This document shows, in pieces, positions 6,462 through 13,072 of a DNA stretch of 38,702 nt. The notes under the pieces were generated by a model. The model saw only the letters and a program-made list of their open reading frames with translations, made no database searches and was not told the DNA's origin. The stretch's first letter is position 1, and the number at the start of each line of letters is the position of its first letter. A program made the translations under genes and the position numbers. Source of the stretch: CAKSHC01 sp045595395 (GTDB taxonomy: Bacteria > Bacillota > Clostridia > Oscillospirales > UMGS1783); assembly GCA_045595395.1 (NCBI GenBank), contig JAZOAH010000022.1, forward strand, positions 1 through 38,702. The letters run 5' to 3'.

Positions 6462-6501
6462 TTGTGGACACCAGTAGACACTTGTGGACAACAGTACACA
6501 A
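6462..6501. repeat. two tandem 20-bp repeats with DnaA-box-like words
   Basis: TTGTGGACACCAGTAGACAC and TTGTGGACAACAGTACACAA are adjacent direct copies, 17 of 20 identical. On the minus strand the second contains TTGTCCACA, one mismatch from the DnaA box TTATCCACA, and the first contains GTGTCCACA. They lie in the 84-bp gap between convergent genes. Confidence 0.45.
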
Positions 6502-6510
6502 CAAATTGTG

Positions 6511-6972
6511 TTATTGTTTATCCTGACGGATTTGATCTTCGTAATAGGCAAGGGCCATTTTGCCGTATTCCGTCAATTGGGGCTTGTAATCTTCGGGGAC
6601 GGAGTTGATGTCTGTGGTCATAGGGGGTTTTGTTATGTAAGCAGGGTTTGTGATATCAGCAAGGTTGGCGGGCTTCCCTTCGCTGATGTTTTTGAGGGCT
6701 TGGTACTCTTTCATGGCAGCTTCATTCTCTGCCTTTTCTTTTTGTTTTTCCGCAACCTTTTTACAAGCCCATGCAACGCCAACGCCAACAAGAGACACAG
6801 TAGCTGTAAAGATTGATCCAAGGAGGCTCATCATGCTTCGTCCCAGTTTGGCGTGCAGCCCTTGTCGGGTTGTTGGAATGCCAGTTTTGCGTGCAAACCG
6901 CTGCTTTGCGGCAGTAATGCCCAAAGCCCTTTTCCACGAGAACGAAAGGCCAGGAATTCCTTTTCGTGCCAT
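6511..6972 (-). CDS. phage protein with basic N-terminus and membrane segment, co-transcribed with repressor
   Basis: About 153 residues from ATG 6972. A basic start motif (GLSFSWKRALGITAAKQRFARK) is followed by RHAKLGR-type sequence. One membrane helix follows (GSIFTATVSLVGVGVAWA), then a charged helical segment, and the C-terminal half is polar. I recognise the opening motif from a common uncharacterised Firmicutes phage family. It begins 2 bp after the repressor stop (TGA-TC-ATG), so both are made from one lysogeny transcript. It may help maintain lysogeny or exclude other phages; that is inference. Confidence 0.72.
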   Translation of the reverse strand: MARKGIPGLSFSWKRALGITAAKQRFARKTGIPTTRQGLHAKLGRSMMSLLGSIFTATVSLVGVGVAWACKKVAEKQKEKAENEAAMKEYQALKNISEGKPANLADITNPAYITKPPMTTDINSVPEDYKPQLTEYGKMALAYYEDQIRQDKQ

Positions 6973-6974
6973 GA

Positions 6975-7316
6975 TCACAACCCCCTTTTTGAAAACTCTT
7001 CCGCTACAATCTTTCGGATTGCATTCTCCAGCTCGTTTTCGTCCTCCGGCGCATCATCCAGCGAAAATTGCAGCCTCACAACGTCATCGCCTTTTGGCGG
7101 TGGCGTTTCGTGTTTTACTACGACCTCCATTGGGGTGCGGCCAACCAACTCGTCCAACGACATCTGATAAAAATCGGCCAACGCAATCAGCGTCTCCAGC
7201 GGTGGCTGTCTCGAACCCGTTTCGTACCGTGAGTAAACAGTAGTTGAGCAACCTAACGCATCAGCTACAGTTTTTTGCGAAACGCCATGTTTCGTCCTTA
7301 TGTCTTTTAAATTCAT
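6975..7316 (-). CDS. CI-type phage repressor (XRE family HTH)
   Basis: A 113-residue protein. The ATG at 7316 follows GGAGGCGA; a longer start at 7346 lacks such a site. Residues 1-60 are a classic XRE domain: LKDIRTKHGVSQKTVADALG, then STTVYSRYETGSRQPPLETL. The acidic C-terminal half (about 70-113) is probably for dimerisation. No LexA-type self-cleavage domain is present, so induction is not by RecA-stimulated autocleavage. It is divergent from the Cro-like gene at 7450, and the operators at 7340-7436 lie between them. Confidence 0.88.
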   Translation of the reverse strand: MNLKDIRTKHGVSQKTVADALGCSTTVYSRYETGSRQPPLETLIALADFYQMSLDELVGRTPMEVVVKHETPPPKGDDVVRLQFSLDDAPEDENELENAIRKIVAEEFSKRGL

Positions 7317-7339
7317 TGCGTGTCGCCTCCGGTTAAATC

Positions 7340-7436
7340 TTACCATAACGGAAATAAAAATAATATTACCAAGTCGGTAAAAAAGGTGTTGACATATTAC
7401 CGAATTGGTACTATAATAGCATTACCAAATCGGTAA
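7340..7436. promoter_or_regulatory. repressor/Cro operator region: three operators plus a weak fourth
   Basis: Three 15-bp inverted repeats share the form TTACC-N5-GGTAA: TTACCAAGTCGGTAA (7366-7380), TTACCGAATTGGTAC (7397-7411) and TTACCAAATCGGTAA (7422-7436). A degenerate site TTACCATAACGGAAA is at 7340-7354. Start-to-start spacing is 26, 31 and 25 bp. The middle operator fills the spacer of the forward promoter, and the last overlaps the Cro ribosome site. The layout is equivalent to lambda OR. Confidence 0.9.
7389..7417 (+). promoter_or_regulatory. early lytic promoter, exact sigma-70 consensus
   Basis: TTGACA (7389-7394), 17 bp, TATAAT (7412-7417). It drives Cro and the early operon. A repressor-type operator sits exactly between -35 and -10, and another lies over the start region, so repressor binding would block polymerase. 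Confidence 0.93.
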
Positions 7437-7449
7437 AGGAGGTTTGCAG

Positions 7450-7644
7450 ATGCTGCGAATCAAGCATATGCGCAAAGAGCAGAAGCTCACTCAGGTAGAG
7501 TTGGCGAAGCGTACTGGCATTTCTGCCGTCTGCATCAGCCGATACGAGTGTGGCAGTCGAAAGCCCGACATCCACGATGCAAAGCGGATTGCAGATGCTC
7601 TTGGTTGCAAAATCGACGATCTGCTCGGAAATACGGGCCAGTAA
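7450..7644 (+). CDS. Cro-like XRE-family regulator
   Basis: A 64-residue protein that is almost entirely one HTH domain: IKHMRKEQKLTQVELAKRTG, then AVCISRYECGSRKPD and DAKRIADALGCKIDDLL. The ATG at 7450 follows AAAGGAGGT. It is the first gene of the rightward early operon and faces the repressor across shared operators. By analogy with lambda it would turn down repressor synthesis on entry into lytic growth. Confidence 0.88.
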   Translation: MLRIKHMRKEQKLTQVELAKRTGISAVCISRYECGSRKPDIHDAKRIADALGCKIDDLLGNTGQ

Positions 7645-7719
7645 GGCCGCATCGGATTTTTGACATCTTAATAATACCACAGAAAGGAGGCGGCCAACAC
7701 GAAGGCGTGTGCGGGAAAC

Positions 7720-8166
7720 GTGCTCAAAGACGCACGAAAGAAGAACGGCCTGTGCCAGTACCAAGTGGCGCAGCTGCTGAGTTACAAGACCAAGGAGGAC
7801 ACCATCAGCGAGGACACCATCAGCAACTGGGAGTGCAATCGGGCGATGCCCGACCCGGAGCAGGTAAGCGTCCTGGAGGGCATCTACGAGGTCGATGGCC
7901 TGTGGGATGACTGGATGCGGCAGCAGTACCCCAGTTACCGCCAGCGCATCCCGAAGCGGGCAAATGTGAGTAATCCGGCATTGGCGGTTGTACAGGCCGG
8001 ATACGAGATGCAGGATGTCGCACAGCTGACCGAGCCGCTTGGCAGGGATCTGATGGACGGCAAGCTGGACGATCCCACCCTCAAGGGGCAATACCTTGAG
8101 CAAGTCGATCAGGTCTTGTCGGCACTCACCGCAGCGGTCACGCTGCTGAAGGGGGCGAAATCATGA
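7720..8166 (+). CDS. XRE-like HTH protein, start codon uncertain
   Basis: Residues 1-60 form a helix-turn-helix (LKDARKKNGLCQYQVAQLLS, then EDTISNWECNRAMPDPEQVS), followed by DDWMRQQYPSYRQRIPK. The C-terminal half is helical and may oligomerise. The GTG at 7720 has no ribosome site. A strong AAAGGAGG at 7683-7690 is spaced for a start at 7699, where the codon is ACG, not ATG, in the same frame. Either ACG is used, the ATG has mutated, or GTG 7720 is used. It is the second regulator of the early operon. Confidence 0.72.
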   Translation: MLKDARKKNGLCQYQVAQLLSYKTKEDTISEDTISNWECNRAMPDPEQVSVLEGIYEVDGLWDDWMRQQYPSYRQRIPKRANVSNPALAVVQAGYEMQDVAQLTEPLGRDLMDGKLDDPTLKGQYLEQVDQVLSALTAAVTLLKGAKS

Positions 8167-8459
8167 CAGGAGTTAATCCGATGGTCACCCACGAAGAGCT
8201 GGCCGAGATGCTGGGCATCAGCGTAAAGACAGCCCTGCGGCACATCAAAGCGCATCCACGCTGTCAGATGGTAGGGCGGGGGCAGATCAAACAGCGGTAT
8301 CGGCTCCCTTACGCCGATGCTGTGGCCATCATCAACGGCGAACAACCGCTGGTGGAACTCCACCAACCTGAGCCGGTGAGGCCGAGGGTAAAGGCAACCA
8401 AGCCCCGCAATGGGGCGAGAGCGAAGAACGGCTGCTTGTACGCATCTAAGAGAAAGTGA
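8163..8459 (+). CDS. small helix-turn-helix DNA-binding protein
   Basis: A 98-residue protein. Residues about 8-35 form a helix-turn-helix (THEELAEMLGISVKTALRHI), then KAHPRCQMVGRGQIKQRYRL, a pattern like excisionase or HTH_17 proteins. The C-terminus is basic (KATKPRNGARAKNG). It overlaps the upstream gene by 4 bp (ATGA). It could be an early regulator or a recombination directionality factor; the second excisionase-like gene at 9842 is another candidate. Confidence 0.68.
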   Translation: MTGVNPMVTHEELAEMLGISVKTALRHIKAHPRCQMVGRGQIKQRYRLPYADAVAIINGEQPLVELHQPEPVRPRVKATKPRNGARAKNGCLYASKRK

Positions 8460-8469
8460 GGCGAAACGA

Positions 8470-8907
8470 ATGAAAGCGAAAGTTTGGCGTGAGGTCGAGG
8501 AATGGCTGGCCGTCGTGCTGTTGCTCATCATCAGCCTGCTGATCTTTGTGATCGGCTACGCCGCAGCCCTTGTGGTGCTGGACGCTGTGCCTGAGGCCAG
8601 CGCAGAGATGGTCGAACGGTATCCCATCGCATACGTTGATGTCAACGCCGATAGCTACCTCAACGTGCGTAAGACCCCCGGCGGGGAGCTGAAGCACGTC
8701 CAACTCAGGCCGCTGGAGGATGTGGTGATACTCCACACCGACGGCGATTGGGCATTGGTCATCCAACTGAAATACATGGGGAACACCGACATGAACGGAA
8801 ACCCGCTCGGCTGGGTGCATCGGGATTATCTCCAAGTCTATCGGGAGTACATTATGCCAAAAACAAAAGAGCCTGCGGCGGCAACCACAGACCCTAATGT
8901 GCACTAA
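8470..8907 (+). CDS. membrane-anchored SH3-like domain protein
   Basis: A 145-residue protein. One membrane helix (VVLLLIISLLIFVIGYAAAL, about residues 15-35) is followed by an outside domain with bacterial SH3 features: DSYLNVRKTPGGEL, VVILHTDGDWALV and PLGWVHRDYLQV. SH3 domains of this type usually bind peptidoglycan. Unlike the lysin it has no catalytic part. Its place in the early operon suggests a role at the host envelope, such as blocking superinfection or adjusting the cell wall. This is inferred from domain and context. Confidence 0.72.
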   Translation: MKAKVWREVEEWLAVVLLLIISLLIFVIGYAAALVVLDAVPEASAEMVERYPIAYVDVNADSYLNVRKTPGGELKHVQLRPLEDVVILHTDGDWALVIQLKYMGNTDMNGNPLGWVHRDYLQVYREYIMPKTKEPAAATTDPNVH

Positions 8908-8919
8908 GCGATACCACTA

Positions 8920-8949
8920 CTGACTCTCATACTACCCTTTGATTATAGC
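8920..8949 (+). promoter_or_regulatory. possible promoter before zinc-ribbon genes
   Basis: CTGACT (8920-8925) and TATAGC (8944-8949) are 18 bp apart in the 63-bp gap before 8971. The word ATTATAGCAT (8942-8951) recurs at 19647-19656 in another gene gap. The match is weak. Confidence 0.3.
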
Positions 8950-8970
8950 ATAAATCGGAGGTAAATGCAA

Positions 8971-9408
8971 ATGACTACCACCTACACTGAATGGAACGCC
9001 CCCACCTATGACGATTACTGCGAGATCGTGTACGGATCTGCATCGGTCGAACCTGACCACACCTGCCCCACCTGCGGCGAAGAATGGTTTTACGAAGGCT
9101 TTTTCTGGAACAGCGACAACATGACCCGCTACGAGGGTTACCCCGTGATCGGCGATCTTTGCCCCGCCTGCGCCATCCGCAATGCCACAATTGACCAGCT
9201 GCACAAAGCGGTCACCGCTGCTGGCTGTCAGTCGCAGGTGCTGTCCAGTATCCTGCATTGTGGCCGCATCCCCGCTACCGATGCCGCTGTTGACGCTCTC
9301 GATGCCATCAGGGGGTATATGCCGGATGCCTTCGAGGACGCTTGCCGTGAGGTACTGGAGGACGGATTGCGGGAATATTTGCTGGAGGTGATCAGGGATG
9401 AAGCGTAA
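8971..9408 (+). CDS. zinc-ribbon phage protein
   Basis: A 145-residue protein. ATG 8971 is 8 bases from CGGAGGT; the ATG at 8965 is too close. Two Cys pairs, TCPTCGEEW (about residue 30) and LCPACAIR (about 67), would bind one zinc. The C-terminal half is helical (AFEDACREVLEDGLREYLLEV). Small zinc-ribbon proteins are common in phage early regions and often bind nucleic acid or host proteins. No specific function is known for this one. Confidence 0.68.
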   Translation: MTTTYTEWNAPTYDDYCEIVYGSASVEPDHTCPTCGEEWFYEGFFWNSDNMTRYEGYPVIGDLCPACAIRNATIDQLHKAVTAAGCQSQVLSSILHCGRIPATDAAVDALDAIRGYMPDAFEDACREVLEDGLREYLLEVIRDEA

Positions 9409-9589
9409 CCACGTTTACGGTTCGGTTTGCGTCGAGTGCGGCGCACATCTTGACCCCGGCGAGCGGTGCGATTGCGAGCAGCGCATGGCCGAGATCATGC
9501 AGGCCAAGCGAAAGCGAAAGTCCGTGAAGACAGCCGCTGACAATGCCGCTGCTGTGGAGCATGGATGGGAGGAATGGCTCAATGGCTGA
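9398..9589 (+). CDS. small zinc-finger-like protein
   Basis: A 63-residue protein. CVECGAHLDPGERCDCEQR holds four Cys that could bind one zinc, followed by a basic helix (QAKRKRKSVK). The ATG overlaps the upstream gene by 11 bp. The function is unknown. Confidence 0.65.
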   Translation: MKRNHVYGSVCVECGAHLDPGERCDCEQRMAEIMQAKRKRKSVKTAADNAAAVEHGWEEWLNG

Positions 9590-9827
9590 TGATGGCGTGA
9601 AGCTTAAGCCGTGCCCGTTTTGCGGCAGCGAGGCAGAAGTCATATTCCGTGGCAAACCGGAGAATGGTGGGTTTTTTGTTGTTAAATGCACAATATGCAG
9701 GGCTAGCATGGTCGGAGGGTATTACAGAGGCTCGGCAGATGATCTGTTTAATGCCGAACATCCGATGTCCGACATGGTTGGTGCGCATTACGCAGTCGAA
9801 AACTGGAACAGGAGGGCGAACGATTGA
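9582..9827 (+). CDS. Lar-like restriction alleviation family protein
   Basis: An 81-residue protein. It starts MADDGVKLKPCPFCGSEAEV, continues VVKCTICRASMVGGY, and ends AVENWNRRAND. The PCPFCG, then C-x-x-C, then 'A-xx-WNRR' signature is that of the Lar family, first known from Rac prophage, where Lar eases type I restriction by promoting methylation. Many family members are only predicted to act this way. The start at 9582 has GGAGG 9 bases upstream and overlaps the previous gene by 8 bp. Confidence 0.82.
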   Translation: MADDGVKLKPCPFCGSEAEVIFRGKPENGGFFVVKCTICRASMVGGYYRGSADDLFNAEHPMSDMVGAHYAVENWNRRAND

Positions 9828-9841
9828 TAGGGGGAAACACT

Positions 9842-10261
9842 ATGATAAAAAACCGAATCGCCATTACCACTGAAGAAGCTGCCGAGATGCTTGGATTGTC
9901 CATGACCACTATGTATGAACTTGTTCATGCTGAAGGATTTCCGTCTATGCGCATTGGTAAAAAGATACTCATCAGCGTGGAGGGCTTGCAAAATTGGCTC
10001 AACGAGCGCAGCGGAACGGGTGCGAAAAAACAAGTGGTGAAAAACGACAAGAAATGGAGGAATGCGAACGATATTCCTGATCGGTGGCACACTTCAAGCC
10101 ATATGCTTGTCTCCTGTATTGTTTTTAGCCCAGATCACGGCGTTGGCTCTGGGTCATGGGTAGTTCAGTCGAAAAGCTGGCTTTTTGACGGGAATCCAGC
10201 AAATGTAACCCACTGGATGCCCTTTCCTGATCCACCAAAGGAGGTATCCCCCGATGCCTGA
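9842..10261 (+). CDS. excisionase-like HTH fused to DUF551-like domain
   Basis: A 139-residue protein. Residues about 7-55 match excisionase/MerR-type winged helices (TTEEAAEMLGLSMTTMYELV, then PSMRIGKKILISVEGLQNWL). The second half looks like DUF551, ending with that family's closing motif VTHWMPFPDPPKE. Both are common as separate genes in Firmicutes phages, and the join is unusual. If the HTH part is the phage Xis, it is 4.6 kb from int and in the early operon, so excision would be tied to induction. The ATG at 9842 follows AGGGGG; a TTG at 9824 is an alternative. Confidence 0.72.
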   Translation: MIKNRIAITTEEAAEMLGLSMTTMYELVHAEGFPSMRIGKKILISVEGLQNWLNERSGTGAKKQVVKNDKKWRNANDIPDRWHTSSHMLVSCIVFSPDHGVGSGSWVVQSKSWLFDGNPANVTHWMPFPDPPKEVSPDA

Positions 10262-10457
10262 TTACATCACTCTCTACCTCCCCATCCGCTTCCCGGTTGA
10301 CCAGATCAACTGCAACAACTGCTACCTGTGCGAGCAAGACCCCCACAACCGAAACCGGCTTGTGTGCAGAGCCAAGCCGCAGACCATCACTAACCCCAAC
10401 AGCACCGGCTGGATGTGTCCGCTGGTGTGGGGCAAGGAGGACAACCACCATGAGTAA
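10254..10457 (+). CDS. small Cys-rich phage protein
   Basis: A 67-residue protein, ATG 10254 behind AAAGGAGG. Cys at NCNNCYLCEQ, VCRAK and MCPLVW give five Cys, able to bind zinc. It overlaps both neighbours by 8 bp and directly precedes the annealing protein. The function is unknown. Confidence 0.65.
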   Translation: MPDYITLYLPIRFPVDQINCNNCYLCEQDPHNRNRLVCRAKPQTITNPNSTGWMCPLVWGKEDNHHE

Positions 10458-11172
10458 TCTCGATATGTATAGCCGATACGCCAAGCCACCGCAGAGCGCA
10501 CTCAAAAACTTCAACAACGGCTCCTTCTCCGGCACTGATATCAACCCCATGTGGCGAATCATGGTGCTTACCGAGGAATACGGCGAATGCGGTTTCGGCT
10601 GGTATGTAGGCGGAATCGAAAACTGGCGTGAAGACTCCACAAAGACCGTTCGCAAGGATGATGGAAGCACAGAAATCATCACGGAAAGCACCGTGTATTG
10701 CGAAATTAAGCTGTTTGTAAAGCGGGACGGCGAATGGTCTGCACCCATCATCGGTATCGGCGGCAATACCCTTGCTGGGTACAGCAAAAAGAAAGCCGAA
10801 GTCCTTGTATCGGATGAATCCTATAAGATGGCTTACACCGATGCATTGAGCAACGCTTGCAAGATGCTGGGTATTGGATCCGACGTGTGGTGGAAGCACG
10901 AACCAACCAAGTACACCAAGCCGACGGCATCCGGCGAAAACCCGGAAGAATCTAACCCTCGATTTTTTTGCGAATCTTGCAAAGCGGAATTTACGCCAAC
11001 AACGAAACGAACCGCCGCACAGCTCGCTGATGCGAGCAGGGCAAAATTTGGCAAGGCTCTTTGCCCTGATTGTGCTAAAAAACAGATAACCAAATGGGAA
11101 ATCGAAGAAATCAACCAAGACGAAAGGCTCTATGCAGAATGCGTGCATGAGGATGCCGGTGACAGAATTTAA
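10450..11172 (+). CDS. Rad52-like single-strand annealing protein with C-terminal zinc ribbon
   Basis: A 240-residue protein from ATG 10450 behind AAGGAGG. The core carries DINPMWRIMVLTEEYGECGF, VYCEIKLFVKRDGEWSAPII, GIGGNTLAGY and SYKMAYTDALSNACKMLGIG, the pattern I associate with phage annealing proteins of the Rad52/Sak type. These pair complementary single strands during recombination and replication. The C-terminus adds FFCESCKAEF and LCPDCAKKQ, a zinc-ribbon pair. It sits with an HNH nuclease, SSB, a helicase and a resolvase, which fits recombination. The family call is by pattern only. Confidence 0.72.
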   Translation: MSNLDMYSRYAKPPQSALKNFNNGSFSGTDINPMWRIMVLTEEYGECGFGWYVGGIENWREDSTKTVRKDDGSTEIITESTVYCEIKLFVKRDGEWSAPIIGIGGNTLAGYSKKKAEVLVSDESYKMAYTDALSNACKMLGIGSDVWWKHEPTKYTKPTASGENPEESNPRFFCESCKAEFTPTTKRTAAQLADASRAKFGKALCPDCAKKQITKWEIEEINQDERLYAECVHEDAGDRI

Positions 11173-11239
11173 CCCATGCTGAACCGCAGCATTTCATCCG
11201 GGTATAACACGGGCAGGGTCTTCCTTCCTTCCACCCTGC

Positions 11240-11281
11240 GCCCCCTCGTGGTTGCTCATGCCGGGTAAGGGGGCTATTTTT
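11240..11281 (+). terminator. terminator-like or attenuator stem-loop inside early operon
   Basis: GCCCCCT (11240-11246) pairs with AGGGGGC (11268-11274) across a 21-base loop and is followed by TATTTTT. It sits in the 124-bp gap between the annealing protein and HNH genes, just before the HNH ribosome site. With a long loop it may only partly stop transcription. Confidence 0.45.
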
Positions 11282-11296
11282 GGGAGGTGTTAACGC

Positions 11297-11968
11297 ATGA
11301 TTGCCACAAATGGCAAAGCGTATGAATACAAGGGCGGGATGGCTATTAAGACCACCCGCCCGCCCACCGACAACTTGAGCGATCAGGTGGTGGTACTCTG
11401 GCAGGATAGCCGGAGCATCACCCCTGAGCAGCGGCGAAAGGCTTGGGCGTTGATCGGCGAGATCTCCGCTGCCTATGGCTATTTGAGCGCAGGAGACCGT
11501 GAGCAGCTCAACGCAGATCTTAAGCGGCAATTCCTCATCCAGCGCATGGATGAGTTGACAGCCGAGGCCATCAAGCGTTTCAGCCTGAGCGACTGCGACC
11601 AAACTACAGCACGACTGTACATCACATACCTCATTGATTTTGTCATCGCCCACGACATCCCGACCAAAGAGATGACCGCAGAGCTTTGCGAGGATATCGA
11701 AGCCTATGTCTATCAATGCATGATGCACAAACGTTGCTGCATCTGCCGCAAGCCCGCCGACCTGCATCATGTTGACCGGGTGGGCATGGGCAGGAACCGG
11801 GATGACATCGTCCATGTGGGCATGGAGGCCATTACCCTGTGCCGGGATCATCACCGGGAAGCCCACGACCACGGGGATGCCAGACTACTGGAAAGATACC
11901 ATCTCGTACCCATCACCATAACCGATGAGATCGCCAAGAAACTGAATTTGAGGAGGCAAGCGAAATGA
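11297..11968 (+). CDS. putative HNH nuclease of the phage HNHc family
   Basis: A 223-residue protein. The N-terminal two thirds are helical. The C-terminal HNH fold has CCICRKPADLHHVDRVGMGR, then VGMEAITLCRDHHREAHDHG, so the Cys pairs and His of a zinc-bound HNH site are present. In Firmicutes phages this family lies beside SSB and annealing proteins, as here, and is thought to act in recombination. GGGAGGTG precedes the ATG, and the stop overlaps the SSB start (ATGA). Confidence 0.83.
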   Translation: MIATNGKAYEYKGGMAIKTTRPPTDNLSDQVVVLWQDSRSITPEQRRKAWALIGEISAAYGYLSAGDREQLNADLKRQFLIQRMDELTAEAIKRFSLSDCDQTTARLYITYLIDFVIAHDIPTKEMTAELCEDIEAYVYQCMMHKRCCICRKPADLHHVDRVGMGRNRDDIVHVGMEAITLCRDHHREAHDHGDARLLERYHLVPITITDEIAKKLNLRRQAK

Positions 11969-12360
11969 ACAAATTGACCATCATCGGCAACCTGACCAAA
12001 GACCCCGAAACACGAACAACCCAGTCCGGCAAGACCGTCTGCTCCTTCACCGTTGCGGTGAACCGCCGTGACGGCAAGACCGCCGACTTCTTCCGCATTT
12101 CCGCATGGAACCAGCTGGGAGAGAACTGCCAGCGTTATCTTGCAAAAGGCCGCAAGGTTGCCGTTTCAGGCCGTGTATCCGTCAGCACCTATCAAGCCAA
12201 TGACGGCACTACCAAGGCCAATATTGAGGTCATGGCCGAGGATGTGGAGTTCCTCACCGCCAAATGCGAACAGGCAGAGAAGCCCGTACAGCAGTCCGTA
12301 AAAGCAGAACCTGCTCAGGGTTATACGGATGTGACAGACGATGAAGATCTTCCCTTCTAA
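11965..12360 (+). CDS. ssb: single-stranded DNA-binding protein
   Basis: A 131-residue protein with a full OB fold: MNKLTIIGNLTKDPETRTTQ, FTVAVNRRDGKTADFFRISA and GRKVAVSGRVSVSTYQ. A flexible linker leads to the acidic tip DDEDLPF, through which SSB recruits partner enzymes. It coats single-stranded DNA during phage replication and recombination. It overlaps the HNH gene by 4 bp and precedes the replication initiator by 13 bp. Confidence 0.96.
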   Translation: MNKLTIIGNLTKDPETRTTQSGKTVCSFTVAVNRRDGKTADFFRISAWNQLGENCQRYLAKGRKVAVSGRVSVSTYQANDGTTKANIEVMAEDVEFLTAKCEQAEKPVQQSVKAEPAQGYTDVTDDEDLPF

Positions 12361-12373
12361 GGAGGGGTGAACA

Positions 12374-13072
12374 ATGGAGCTGTATGCGCTGAACGAAGCA
12401 TTTTACACCTTGCAGATGATGAATCCGCTGTCATCCGGTCAGATCGCCTTATGGCACGCAATCGTGCGCATAGCGAATAAAAGCCGCTGGCAGGAATGGT
12501 TCACGGTTGCAAGCATTACGCTCGTTCAACTGTCAGGGCTTTCCCCCGAAGGGGTGAAAAAAGCCCGCAACGAGCTGAAACAGCGTGGTTTGATTGACTT
12601 TAAGCCCGACAAGGGTAGGGCGACACGATACAAACTGGTGGATATATCAAAAAGTACCTCAGTTAGTACCCCAGTTAGTACCTTGGTTAGTACCTTGGTT
12701 AGTACCCCAGTTAGTACCCCAGTTAGTACCGCATTAAATAAACAAGACATAGACGATACCACCCCCATACCCCCAAAAGGGGATGAGCGGTTTGATCGGT
12801 TTTGGAGTGCATACCCCCGGAAGACTGGAAAAGATGCAGCGAGGAAAGCGTTCGCCAGAAGGAAGGTTAACGACGAACTGTTGCAACAGATGCTGGATGC
12901 CATCGAAGCACAGAAACAAAGCGAACAATGGACAAGGAACGGCGGTCAGTTTATTCCGCATCCGGCCACATGGCTGAATCAGGGCAGATGGCAGGACGAA
13001 ACCGAACCGTTACCGTTTGCTGACGCTCCACCCGTGCGCTGGGTCACCTCGGAGGATGATTTGTATGCGTGA
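12374..13072 (+). CDS. phage replication initiator with internal iterons
   Basis: A 232-residue protein. Residues 1-85 form a winged helix-turn-helix like DnaD/replisome-organiser N-domains (SGQIALWHAIVRIANKSRW, then LVQLSGLSPEGVKKARNELK). The middle is a repetitive linker of STPV/STLV units, encoded by 12-bp iterons. The C-terminal domain starts FDRFWSAYPRKTGKDAARKA and has the phage replication-protein pattern ending PHPATWLNQGRWQDE. It lies directly before the DnaB gene and would bind the origin and load the helicase. An origin inside the initiator gene is seen in lambda O and many Firmicutes phages. Confidence 0.85.
   Translation: MELYALNEAFYTLQMMNPLSSGQIALWHAIVRIANKSRWQEWFTVASITLVQLSGLSPEGVKKARNELKQRGLIDFKPDKGRATRYKLVDISKSTSVSTPVSTLVSTLVSTPVSTPVSTALNKQDIDDTTPIPPKGDERFDRFWSAYPRKTGKDAARKAFARRKVNDELLQQMLDAIEAQKQSEQWTRNGGQFIPHPATWLNQGRWQDETEPLPFADAPPVRWVTSEDDLYA
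12651..12733 (+). repeat. six 12-bp iterons: putative replication origin
   Basis: Six perfect-phase 12-bp direct repeats run 12662-12733, of the forms GTTAGTACCCCA, GTTAGTACCTTG and a last GTTAGTACCGCA, with a partial copy at 12651-12661. The shared core GTTAGTACC never varies, while the last three bases do. AT-rich sequence (GCATTAAATAAACAAG) follows. Each unit codes four residues, so the protein frame is kept. Iterons inside an initiator gene next to an AT-rich stretch are the mark of a phage origin. Confidence 0.8.

Noticed and set aside
8470..8907. Second endolysin
   Set aside because: Only a membrane helix and an SH3-like domain are present, with no catalytic residues.
12651..12733. Repeat array as a CRISPR
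   Set aside because: Units are 12 bp with no spacers and keep a coding frame; they are iterons.
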